Shown one piece after another: positions 25,760 through 34,013 of a DNA stretch of 64,000 nucleotides. The stretch's first letter is position 1. Each line of letters starts with the position of its first letter. Under the pieces are notes generated by a model. That model searched no databases and had not been told where the DNA came from. It worked only from the letters and a program-made list of their open reading frames with translations. Made by a program: the position numbers and the translations under genes. The stretch is from Homoserinimonas sp044769865. GTDB lineage: Bacteria > Actinomycetota > Actinomycetes > Actinomycetales > Microbacteriaceae. The stretch lies in contig NZ_JBIZWA010000001.1 in assembly GCF_044769865.1 (NCBI RefSeq), positions 1,302,001-1,366,000 on the forward strand, written 5' to 3'.

Positions 25760-27175
25760 ATGGCATCCCTGGCTGCGCGTGCTTTGGCTTCACTTCTCGG
25801 CGATTGGCGCTCTTCGAGCATGCCCGCGTATGCCTCGCTCGCCGACCGCATCCGCCTGCTCATGCTCGACGGCCGCATCGTCTCGGGCACCCGCCTCCCC
25901 GCCGAGCGTGACCTCGCACAGCACCTCGGCGTCAGCCGCACGACCGTGACGGCGGCGTACTCCGACGTACGCGAGGCGGGCTACCTCGAAAGCGTGCGGG
26001 GCTCGGGCAGCATCGCCCGCCTGCCCGGCCGCGGCCCGCTCATGGTCGACCAGGCCGAGACGGCGCTCTTCGACTTCACCAAGGCGGCCATGCCGGCGAT
26101 CTCGGGGATTGCGGATGCCGCCTCCCGCGCGATCGACGACCTGCCCCACTATCTCGGCCAGCACGGCTACGACCTCATCGGCATCCCGCCGCTGCGGGAG
26201 GCGATCGCCGAGCAGTACCGCAGGCGCGGGCTCGCGACATCCGCAGACCAGATCATGGTGACGATCGGGGCGCAGCATGCGATCGCACTGCTGGCCCGCA
26301 CCCTGATCGGGCGGGGTGACAGCACGGTGATTGAGGTTCCCACCTACCCGCACGCCTTCGAGGCGATGCGGGGTGCGGGGGCGCGAGTGCTGCCGGTGAG
26401 CGTGACTGTGGAGGACGGATGGGATGAGCCCGCCCTCGAGCAGGCGATCCGCCGCAGCAGCCCCGCCATGGGCTACCTCATGCCCGACTTCCACAACCCG
26501 ACGGGCCGCACGATGCCGCCCGAGCAGCGGGAGCGGGTCGCCCGCCTTGCCGCGCAGCACGGCACGCAACTGCTCATCGACGAGACCATGGCGGAGCTCG
26601 TGATCGACGACATCGAGCCGGTCGCCCCGTTCGCGAGCTTCGGTGATGCCGTGACGGTCGGTTCGGTCGGCAAGACGGTGTGGGGCGGCATCCGCATCGG
26701 CTGGATCCGCGCGGAGGCGCCCCTCATCCAGCGACTGTTCCGCAACCGGCATGCGGGTGACCTGGGCACCCCCATAATCGAGCAGCTCGTCGTGCTGCAC
26801 CTGCTCGCCGACTACGAGCGCATCCTCGAGACCCGGCGGCGCCAGCTCCGCACGGGGCGTGACCACCTTGTGGGGTTATTGCGGGCGCGGTTTCCGCAGT
26901 GGTCGGTTCCGGATGTCGCGGGCGGCCTCACCACGTGGGTCAACCTCGGTGCACCCGTGAGTTCGCAGCTGACGCTCGCGGCCCGCGCCGAAGGGCTGCT
27001 CATCACGGCCGGCCCGCGCTTCGGCATCGACGGTGCCTTCGAACGGCACCTGCGCATCCCCTTCGGGTACACGCCGGAGGAGATGGATGCCGCGGTCGAC
27101 GCGCTCGACCGCGCCTGGCGCTCGCTCGCGCACGGTGCGCCCGCGCCGGCGGAGGAGCTTTCGGTCGTCGTGTAG
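25760..27175 (+). CDS. yczR: MocR-type (GntR helix-turn-helix + aminotransferase fold) regulator, YczR-like
   Basis: 471 residues. Residues ~20-85 are the GntR winged helix (LADRIRLLMLDGRIVSGTRL, AERDLAQHLGVSRTTVTAAY). After a linker, residues ~115-460 are a fold-type-I aminotransferase-like domain: GAQHAIALLARTLI, YLMPDFHNPTG, and GSVGKTVWGGIRIGWIR, where K is the likely PLP Lys. It senses PLP or an amino-acid-like ligand. Flanking yczE paralogues on both sides point to YczR. Start ATG at 25760; the upstream in-frame extension would cover the operator. Confidence 0.88.
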   Translation: MASLAARALASLLGDWRSSSMPAYASLADRIRLLMLDGRIVSGTRLPAERDLAQHLGVSRTTVTAAYSDVREAGYLESVRGSGSIARLPGRGPLMVDQAETALFDFTKAAMPAISGIADAASRAIDDLPHYLGQHGYDLIGIPPLREAIAEQYRRRGLATSADQIMVTIGAQHAIALLARTLIGRGDSTVIEVPTYPHAFEAMRGAGARVLPVSVTVEDGWDEPALEQAIRRSSPAMGYLMPDFHNPTGRTMPPEQRERVARLAAQHGTQLLIDETMAELVIDDIEPVAPFASFGDAVTVGSVGKTVWGGIRIGWIRAEAPLIQRLFRNRHAGDLGTPIIEQLVVLHLLADYERILETRRRQLRTGRDHLVGLLRARFPQWSVPDVAGGLTTWVNLGAPVSSQLTLAARAEGLLITAGPRFGIDGAFERHLRIPFGYTPEEMDAAVDALDRAWRSLAHGAPAPAEELSVVV

Positions 27176-27178
27176 CGC

Positions 27179-27808
27179 TCAGCGGCCGCGCGGCCCGGTC
27201 GGGTCGTCCTCGGCGGTCGACGTCGCCACCGGCCCGCCAGGCACGAGTAGCTTCGGCATGAAGAAGTGCACGAGCGGCCCGATGAGCAGGGCGAAGGCGA
27301 GGGTTCCGAGGCCGACGTTGCCACCGAGCATCCACCCGATCGCCAGCACGACCGCCTCGATGCCGGTGCGGACGACCCAGATGGGCCACCCCGTGACCCG
27401 GTGCAGTCCCGTCATGAGCCCGTCGCGCGGGCCAGGCCCGAAGCGCGCTCCGATGTAGAGACCCGTCGCGACGCCGTTGAGCACGAGCCCGACGGCGAAG
27501 TACAGGATGCGCATCCACAGCTCGTCCGGTGCGGGAAACATCCACAGGCCCAGCTCGATGAACGGCCCGACGAGCAGCGCGTTGGCTACCGTGCCAATGC
27601 CCGGCTTCTGGCGAAGCGGGATCCACAGGAGGAGGAGGGCGACGCTGATGATGACGGTGAACATCCCGAAGGGGAGACCGAAGACGTTCACAAGGCCCTG
27701 GGTGAAGACATCCCACGGCGGCACACCCACGGCGGCGAGGAGCATGAGGGAGAGGCTGAGCCCGAAGAGCAGCAGTCCGATTGCGAGTTGGAGCACGCGG
27801 CGGAGCAT
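27179..27808 (-). CDS. yczE: YczE-family membrane protein, copy 2
   Basis: 209 residues, the usual family length. It carries VGVPPWDVFTQG, LLLLWIPLRQKPGIGTVANALL and GARFGPGPRDGLMTGLHRVTG, closely matching copy 1, and lacks the long C-terminal tail. It converges with yczR, ending 3 bases from it. The ATG at 27808 begins at the conserved N-terminal RRVLQLAIGL; an in-frame ATG at 27844 would add 12 residues. Confidence 0.83.
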   Translation of the reverse strand: MLRRVLQLAIGLLLFGLSLSLMLLAAVGVPPWDVFTQGLVNVFGLPFGMFTVIISVALLLLWIPLRQKPGIGTVANALLVGPFIELGLWMFPAPDELWMRILYFAVGLVLNGVATGLYIGARFGPGPRDGLMTGLHRVTGWPIWVVRTGIEAVVLAIGWMLGGNVGLGTLAFALLIGPLVHFFMPKLLVPGGPVATSTAEDDPTGPRGR

Positions 27809-27907
27809 GCTGGTTCTGAATGGCACACACCATTGTGCGCACATGTCAGCGGGCGGCGGCGCAGACCTGAAATACTGAATGTCCGTCGCCACCCAGGGAG
27901 AGTGCCC

Positions 27908-30900
27908 GTGCACCTGCTTTCCGTCTTCAGCCTGCGCAATCGGGCCCTGATCGCCCTCGTCACGATTGTGGTGGGCATCTTCGGCACGATCTCGCTGACG
28001 AGCCTCAAGCAGGAACTGATCCCCTCGATCTCGTTCCCGCAGTTGGCTGTCATCACCGCCTACCCCGGCGCGGCGCCCGAGGTCGTGAACGAAGACGTCA
28101 GCACCCCGATCGAGATCGCGATCCAGGGGGTCGCGGGCCTTGAGGGCACGACCGCGACATCCCGCACCAACATCTCGATCATCTCGGCGTCGTTCGAATA
28201 CGGTACCGACCTGGCGACGGCGGAGCAGAAGGTCAACCAGGCGATCAACCGCATCTCCTCGACCCTGCCGGAGGACATCGACCCGCAGGTCATCTCGGGT
28301 TCCGTGGACGACCTGCCGGTCATCCAGATCGCCGTCACGAGCGACCTGGATGTGCGCGACCTCAGCGCGGCGCTCGAAGCTTCGACCCTGACCGACATCC
28401 AAGCACTGGAAGGCGTGCGCGAGGCGAGCCTGCTCGGCACGGTCGGCCAGCGCGTCACGATCACTCCCGACCGGGCGGCGCTCGCCGCGGCCGGGGCCAG
28501 CAACGCTGACATCACGGATGCGCTTGAGGCCAACGGCACGCTCCTTCCCGCGGGCGAGATCACGGAAGACGAGTCGACGCTCTCGGTGCAGGCCGGCTCC
28601 CGCATCAACTCCGTCGAGCAGATCTCCGCGCTTCCCCTGTCGGGAGTGCTCGACCCCGCCGGCGCACCCCTCACGATTGCCGACGTGGCGGATGTCGCGA
28701 TCACCGACAACCCCGTCGAGGGCATCTCGCGCGTCAACGGCGAACCGGCGCTCACGATCGCCGTCACGAAGACGCCAGCGGGCAACACCGTCGCGGTTTC
28801 GGAGGCCGTGCAGGAGGCCATCCCGGAGCTCGAGGAGGCGATCGGCGAGGGCACCGAGTTCACGGTGGTCTTCGACCAGGCGCCGTTCATCCAGCAGTCG
28901 ATCGAGAGCCTCACGACGGAGGGTCTCCTCGGCCTGATCTTCGCCGTCATCGTGATCCTCGTATTCCTGATGTCGATCAGGTCGACCCTCGTCACCGCGA
29001 TCTCGATCCCGGCATCCGTGCTCATCACCTTCATCGGCATGCAGGCCTCTGGCTACACGCTCAACATCATCACGCTCGGCGCCCTCACGATCTCGATCGG
29101 TCGCGTCGTCGACGACTCGATCGTCGTCATCGAGAACATCAAGCGGCACATCGGCCTCGGCGAGGGCAAGCTCGAGGCGATCCAGACGGCCGTCAAGGAG
29201 GTCGCCGTCGCGGTGACCTCGGCGACCGTCACGACGGTCGCGGTGTTCCTGCCGCTCGCCCTCGTCGGCGACATCACGGGCGAGCTGTTCCGGCCCTTCG
29301 CCCTCACGGTGACGATTGCGCTCGCCGCGTCGCTCTTCGTCTCGCTCACGATCGTGCCCGTGCTCGCGTACTGGTTCCTCGGCAATGAGAGCGAGGCGGC
29401 CCGCCGCGAGCGCAAGGAGCGCAAGAAGGCGGCGAAGTCGGGCGCTGCGTCGACGGATGCTGCGCCGGCGGATGCCGCACCCGCCGTCGAGTACGTCGAC
29501 ACCAGCACGGCGGCGCTCCAGGCCCTCAACCCGGGCACCCCCGTGCCGTCGCGCCGCGCCCGGCGCGAGGCGGCGGCCGCGCAGGCCGAGGAGCGCGAGA
29601 AGCCCTCGCGCCTGCAGAAGGCCTACCTTCCGGTCATCCACTACACGCTGAAGCGCCCCGCGATCACACTCGGTGCGGCCGTGCTGGTGCTGCTGCTGAC
29701 GGTCGCGATGCTGCCGTTCATGAAGACCAACTTCATCGGCGACAGTGGCCAGAACACCCTCACCGTCACGCAGACCCTCCCGCTCGGCTCGAGCCTGGAG
29801 GCACAGGATGAGGCGGCCACCGCGGTCGAGGAAGCCCTGCGCGGCGTCGACGGCGTCGAGACGGTGCAGCTCTCGCTCGGCTCCTCCGGCGGGTCGATCA
29901 TGGCCGCGTTCGGCGGTGGCGGCGACGCGACCTTCTCCATCACGACCGATGCGGATGCCGACCAGGAGCGCGTGCAGTCCGACGTGCGGGCGGCCATCGC
30001 GGAGCTCGACGAGGTCGGCGAGGTCTCACTCGCGACGGCCGGCTCCGGCTTCGCCTCGACCGACATCGACATCGACATCGAGGCGCCCGGCCGAGACGCA
30101 CTCGAGGAGGCGGCCCAGGCCGTGCTCGAGGAGGTGCGTGGCCTGGATGTCACGGCCGAGGCGAGCAGCAACCTTTCTGTATCCCAGCCGTACATCGGTG
30201 TCATCGTCGACCGTGAGGCGGCCGCCGCGATTGGTCTCAGCGAGATCGCGGTGGGCGGGATCGTGTCGCAGGCGATGCTGCCGCGCTCCGTCGGCACCGT
30301 CGTGATCGACGACAAGTCGCTCTCGATCTACATCGAGAACGAGACGGCGCCCGAGACGTTGGCCGAGCTGCGGGCGTTCCGCATCCCGAGCGCGGGTGGC
30401 CTCGTGCGGCTCGACTCGATCGCCTCGGTCGAGGAGGTCGATGGCCCCGCGAGCGTCACGACCATCAAGGGTGTGCGGTCCGCGACCGTGAGCGTCACCC
30501 CCAACGGTGACGACGTGGGAACCGCCTCGGCCGAGATCCAGGCGGCGGTCGACGCGCTCGATCTGCCCGCCGGTGCGGAGGCGGAGCTCGGCGGCGTCAC
30601 GGCACAGCAGGGTGACGCCTTCCGGCAGCTCGGCATCGCGCTGCTGGTCGCCATCCTGATCGTCTACGTCGTCATGGTCGCGACCTTCAAGAGCCTGCGG
30701 CAGCCGCTGCTGCTGCTCGTGTCGGTGCCGTTCGCGGCGACGGGCGCGATCGCACTGCAGGTTGCGACGGGCATCCCGCTCGGCGTGCCGTCGCTCATCG
30801 GCGTGCTCATGCTCATCGGCATCGTCGTCACGAACGCGATCGTGCTGGTTGATCTCGTCAACCAGTACCGCGCCAAGGGCATGACGGCCTACGACGCCGT

Positions 30901-31186
30901 CGTGAAGGGGTCGAGCCGACGGCTCCGCCCCATCCTGATGACGGCGCTCGCGACGATCTTCGCCTTGCTCCCGCTCGGCATCGGCCTCACGGGTCACGGC
31001 GGCTTCATCTCGCAGCCCCTCGCGATCGTCGTGATCGGCGGGCTCGTCTCGTCGACGCTGCTCACACTCGTCGTGCTGCCGTCGCTCTACTACCTCGTCG
31101 AGGGGGCGAAGGAGCGCCGCGAGCAGAAGCGTGCCGAGGCGAAGCTGGTCGCGGAGGGCGACACGAGGGAACTCCCGACCTCGTAG
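27908..31186 (+). CDS. RND-family efflux permease (HAE1/SwrC-like)
   Basis: 1,092 residues, two similar halves. Each has one N-terminal helix (~11-31; ~580-600), a large outside domain and a six-helix block. The proton-relay pair is present in IGRVVDDSIVVIENI (~400), and EYPGAAPEVV-like TAYPGAAPEVV starts the pore domain. A charged, Ala-rich cytoplasmic linker (~495-575) separates the halves. In Gram-positives such pumps (SwrC/YerP type) work without an outer-membrane channel and export lipopeptides or drugs. GTG at 27908 has GGAG at 27897-27900; the upstream extension of the frame is not conserved. Confidence 0.9.
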   Translation: MHLLSVFSLRNRALIALVTIVVGIFGTISLTSLKQELIPSISFPQLAVITAYPGAAPEVVNEDVSTPIEIAIQGVAGLEGTTATSRTNISIISASFEYGTDLATAEQKVNQAINRISSTLPEDIDPQVISGSVDDLPVIQIAVTSDLDVRDLSAALEASTLTDIQALEGVREASLLGTVGQRVTITPDRAALAAAGASNADITDALEANGTLLPAGEITEDESTLSVQAGSRINSVEQISALPLSGVLDPAGAPLTIADVADVAITDNPVEGISRVNGEPALTIAVTKTPAGNTVAVSEAVQEAIPELEEAIGEGTEFTVVFDQAPFIQQSIESLTTEGLLGLIFAVIVILVFLMSIRSTLVTAISIPASVLITFIGMQASGYTLNIITLGALTISIGRVVDDSIVVIENIKRHIGLGEGKLEAIQTAVKEVAVAVTSATVTTVAVFLPLALVGDITGELFRPFALTVTIALAASLFVSLTIVPVLAYWFLGNESEAARRERKERKKAAKSGAASTDAAPADAAPAVEYVDTSTAALQALNPGTPVPSRRARREAAAAQAEEREKPSRLQKAYLPVIHYTLKRPAITLGAAVLVLLLTVAMLPFMKTNFIGDSGQNTLTVTQTLPLGSSLEAQDEAATAVEEALRGVDGVETVQLSLGSSGGSIMAAFGGGGDATFSITTDADADQERVQSDVRAAIAELDEVGEVSLATAGSGFASTDIDIDIEAPGRDALEEAAQAVLEEVRGLDVTAEASSNLSVSQPYIGVIVDREAAAAIGLSEIAVGGIVSQAMLPRSVGTVVIDDKSLSIYIENETAPETLAELRAFRIPSAGGLVRLDSIASVEEVDGPASVTTIKGVRSATVSVTPNGDDVGTASAEIQAAVDALDLPAGAEAELGGVTAQQGDAFRQLGIALLVAILIVYVVMVATFKSLRQPLLLLVSVPFAATGAIALQVATGIPLGVPSLIGVLMLIGIVVTNAIVLVDLVNQYRAKGMTAYDAVVKGSSRRLRPILMTALATIFALLPLGIGLTGHGGFISQPLAIVVIGGLVSSTLLTLVVLPSLYYLVEGAKERREQKRAEAKLVAEGDTRELPTS

Positions 31187-31195
31187 CTTTCAGAA

Positions 31196-32161
31196 TCAGG
31201 AGAGCGCGTCGCGCAGAAACTCCACGATCTCGTCGCGCAACGGCGTCGGTTCGCTCGTGCCGAGCAGCGCGATCGAGTGGGCGATACCCGGCACCTCGAC
31301 GAGGGTGACGGATGCGCCCGCCTCGGTGAGCGCATCCGCGAGCGAGTGCGCGTGCCCGATCGGGATGTATTCGTCCACCGAGTGGGCGATGAAGAAGGGC
31401 GGGTCGGTCTGGTCGGCGTGCGCCTGGGGGGATGCCTCGGCGGCGACGGCGCAGGAACGGTAGCTCGAGCATCCGAGGTATTCGAGCTGCGTGCGGTCGA
31501 AGCCCTCGGGCAGTGCGCCGAGCTCGAGCCCCGCACGCGTGAGGTCGGTGGGTGCGCTGAGTTCGACGACGGCGGCGACGCGTGAACCGATGTCCCAGAC
31601 ACCGGAACCCGACGTGCCGAGCAGCGACACGAGGTTGCCGCCAGCCGAGCCGCCGACGGCGCCGATGAGCGCCGGGTCGTAGCCGTACGCCGCGACCTGC
31701 GCGGGCTGCCGCACCCACTCGACGGCGGCGCGCACGTCATTGATGGCGGCGGGGTACGGATGCTGCGGAGCGAGCCGGTAGTTCAGGTTGAAGACGACGA
31801 AGCCTTCCGACGCGAGCCATTCGCAGGTGCTGCGCCACCACGTCGAGGCCTTGTCGCCCTCGCGCCAGCTGCCGCCGTGCACGAGCACGAGCGCGCGGCG
31901 GGGTCCGTTGTTGATGGTGCTGGCCGTGACATCCGCCAGCTGGCAGACGTCGAGCAGCTGTGTGCCGCCGTCGCCGGCGGGGTAGGGCACGTCGGCCGTG
32001 ACCGTGACGTCGGGGTAGATGGGCACCGTGTCGACGACGGATGCCGGCGCGAGCGCGGCGTCGGCGGTGGGCGTGCACGCCGCGAGGCCGAGCATGGCGG
32101 GCAGCATGACGGCGGCGCTGAGCGCGGTCGTGTGGCGTGCGCGCCGTCGGGTTCGGTGCAT
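31196..32161 (-). CDS. Secreted lipoprotein alpha/beta-hydrolase (HSL/carboxylesterase-like)
   Basis: 321 residues. Arg-rich N-terminus, hydrophobic stretch and lipobox LAAC (Cys ~29) indicate a lipoprotein; a twin-Arg-like RRR could suggest Tat. The hydrolase domain has the oxyanion motif LVHGGSW (~98), NLNYRLAPQHPYPAAIND (~130), nucleophile GGSAGG (~173, GxSxG), and likely Asp in HSVDEYIPIGH with His in GIAHSIAL. The substrate is probably a short-chain ester. The gene converges with the RND pump gene (9-bp gap). Confidence 0.85.
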   Translation of the reverse strand: MHRTRRRARHTTALSAAVMLPAMLGLAACTPTADAALAPASVVDTVPIYPDVTVTADVPYPAGDGGTQLLDVCQLADVTASTINNGPRRALVLVHGGSWREGDKASTWWRSTCEWLASEGFVVFNLNYRLAPQHPYPAAINDVRAAVEWVRQPAQVAAYGYDPALIGAVGGSAGGNLVSLLGTSGSGVWDIGSRVAAVVELSAPTDLTRAGLELGALPEGFDRTQLEYLGCSSYRSCAVAAEASPQAHADQTDPPFFIAHSVDEYIPIGHAHSLADALTEAGASVTLVEVPGIAHSIALLGTSEPTPLRDEIVEFLRDALS

Positions 32162-32291
32162 CGTGCGGATACTCTACGTGAGCCGCAGGGCGGCTGTTGC
32201 ACCCCCGTTCGGGCCTGAGTGGGGGCTCATCCAGCGGGCATCCGGTTTGCGTGAAGCCGCTGTTCGGCGCGCGCTCGATTCGCGATCAGGA

Positions 32292-33731
32292 TTAGGTCGC
32301 GAGCAGCACCGCGACCGGCGTGAGGATCGCGAGAATGATGCCGTTGGCCGCGAGCAGCACGAGGGCCGCGTAGCGCAGGTCTGCGGTTGGGGTTCCTTCG
32401 CGACGGTTGTCGTCGGCCATGGCGGCGGCGAGGGCGATGCGCGGGGGCGATGCGCCGACGGCCGGCCCGACGGCGGCATTCTGCGCGCCGAGCGCGACGA
32501 TGGGCGAGGCATCGAGGGCGGTCGCGACGTGGGCGACGCCCGCCGAGAACATCGAGGCGACGGCCGTGTTGGAGGTCGTCGCGTAGCCCCCGATGAAGCC
32601 GAGCAGCGGCACGACGAAGAGGAAGCCCGGCCCGAGCATTGCGGCCCCATCCGAGAGTGCGGCGGCCATGCCGTTTGCGGCGAGTAGCGCGCCGAAGGTG
32701 ATGAAGAGCACGGTCACGAACCAGAGCGGCCAGAAGGTGCGCATCCCCTTGCCGAACCCGACGCGCGTCGTCGCCCGGTCGAGGCCGAGCAGCAGCGGCG
32801 TGACGGCGGCGGTGATGACGAGCCACAGCGCGGGGCTCGCGAGCACTCCGGATGCCGCGCCCAAGGGCAAGAAGGATGTGAGCGCGGTCATGCTCAGCAG
32901 CCCCGTGACGAGCACCCCGTAGGGGAGGAGTGAGCGGGCGGTCGCGCCGTCCATGCGGGGGAACCGTCCGCCGCCGACGCGCGCGCAGAGCAGGAGCCAG
33001 AGGGCGCCGGCGAGTGCGCTGAGCACGCCGCCGAGGGGAACGCTCACCCACAGGTTGGTCGCCGTGAGCACGATCCACATGATCGCGACCATCGCGAGGA
33101 GCTCGCCCGATCGGCGCACGGCCGCGCGCCATCCGGAGCCGACGATCGCGACAGCGGCGCCCATCACGAGCAGCACGGGGAGGCTGAAGATGGCGGCCCA
33201 GGAGCCGACATCGCGGAGGGACTCCCCGCCGAGCCCGGCCGAGACGAGCAGGCCCGGTCCAAGGGATCCCCACGGTGAGATGACCATACCGAGGAGGGCG
33301 ATCGTGGCGGCCTTCGTCGCCGAGAGCCCCAACTGGATGAGGAGCGGAACCGCGATCACGATGCCGATGCCCCAGCCGATGAGCGACTCGCCGAGGGGTG
33401 CGATCGCGAGGCCGATGAGCAGCACCGAGCGGTCATGGTCCCGTGCCGCCGCCCGCAACCACGAGCCGATGCGGGTCTGCGCCCCCGCGACCGCGAGGGT
33501 CTCGTTGAGCAGCACGCCACCGAGGATGATGAGCGACACGGCAACCAGCACGGGCACGAGCCGGTCGAGGCCGGAGGCGAGGGCATCCGTCGTCATGGGG
33601 AAGCGGAACGAGAGCGCGAGAGTCACCGCAAGGGCGCCGAGCACGACCGGGATCGGCTTGAGTCGGAAGGCCAGCAGGGTCGCGACCAGCGCGATGGGCA
33701 GCGCCGCGAGGGCGACGTCGATGGGGGAGAT
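32292..33731 (-). CDS. LctP/LldP-type permease (L-lactate permease family), non-standard start
   Basis: 479 residues if read from an ATC at 33731. About 12-14 helices; the C-terminal GFIGGYATTSNTAVASMFS and ALGAQNAAVGPAVGASPPRI match the LctP signature region. The first standard start is a GTG at 33644, but the frame upstream still encodes a family-like first helix (PIDVALAALPIALVATLLAF), and an in-frame TGA lies about 14 codons above it with no ATG, GTG or TTG between. An ATC at 33731 has AAGG 8 nt upstream. Rare start codon, frameshift or sequencing error are all possible. Confidence 0.75.
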   Translation of the reverse strand: MSPIDVALAALPIALVATLLAFRLKPIPVVLGALAVTLALSFRFPMTTDALASGLDRLVPVLVAVSLIILGGVLLNETLAVAGAQTRIGSWLRAAARDHDRSVLLIGLAIAPLGESLIGWGIGIVIAVPLLIQLGLSATKAATIALLGMVISPWGSLGPGLLVSAGLGGESLRDVGSWAAIFSLPVLLVMGAAVAIVGSGWRAAVRRSGELLAMVAIMWIVLTATNLWVSVPLGGVLSALAGALWLLLCARVGGGRFPRMDGATARSLLPYGVLVTGLLSMTALTSFLPLGAASGVLASPALWLVITAAVTPLLLGLDRATTRVGFGKGMRTFWPLWFVTVLFITFGALLAANGMAAALSDGAAMLGPGFLFVVPLLGFIGGYATTSNTAVASMFSAGVAHVATALDASPIVALGAQNAAVGPAVGASPPRIALAAAMADDNRREGTPTADLRYAALVLLAANGIILAILTPVAVLLAT

Positions 33732-33779
33732 GGTGCGTGCCTTGTCTTCAAGAGGGTGGAGCCAACCTCAAGGCTACCC

Positions 33780-34013
33780 TCGCTTTCTCAGCTTCGCTCC
33801 TGTACCGTAGGTTGGTCGGCTCTAGACAGCGCGAGTTCTCGCGTATGGGTTTGTAAGTCTTTCGGGCCGGTTTCCACACACCATCTACTCCATGGTGTCC
33901 TCGGAAAAATCACGTATGTGAACGGTCCTGGCCAAAGATTGCCCGGGTTTCCTCAGTAGTGCAGCTAACGGTGCTGTGCCCTGCCATGCATTTAGAACAA
34001 CCCGGAAAGCACC
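33780..34013 (+). other. Long leader upstream of the DEAD-box helicase gene
   Basis: The 282-bp gap before the helicase gene holds a small hairpin CGCGAG-TT-CTCGCG (33830-33843), short A/T-rich stretches and the ribosome site GGAAAG (34004-34009). A long leader would fit cold-induced helicase genes. TTGGTC and TCTAGA near 33812-33826 could be promoter parts. No known riboswitch was recognised. Confidence 0.35.

Noticed and set aside
27179..29641. 820-residue minus-strand reading frame across the RND pump gene
   Set aside because: Only its last ~209 codons are the YczE copy 2 gene. The rest is the complement of the pump gene, Arg/Asp/His-rich with no family motifs, as expected for high-GC antisense frames.
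32199..32225. CCCCC/GGGGG pairing between the permease and esterase genes
   Set aside because: A five-base GC stem with a long loop; too weak to call as a terminator in such GC-rich sequence.
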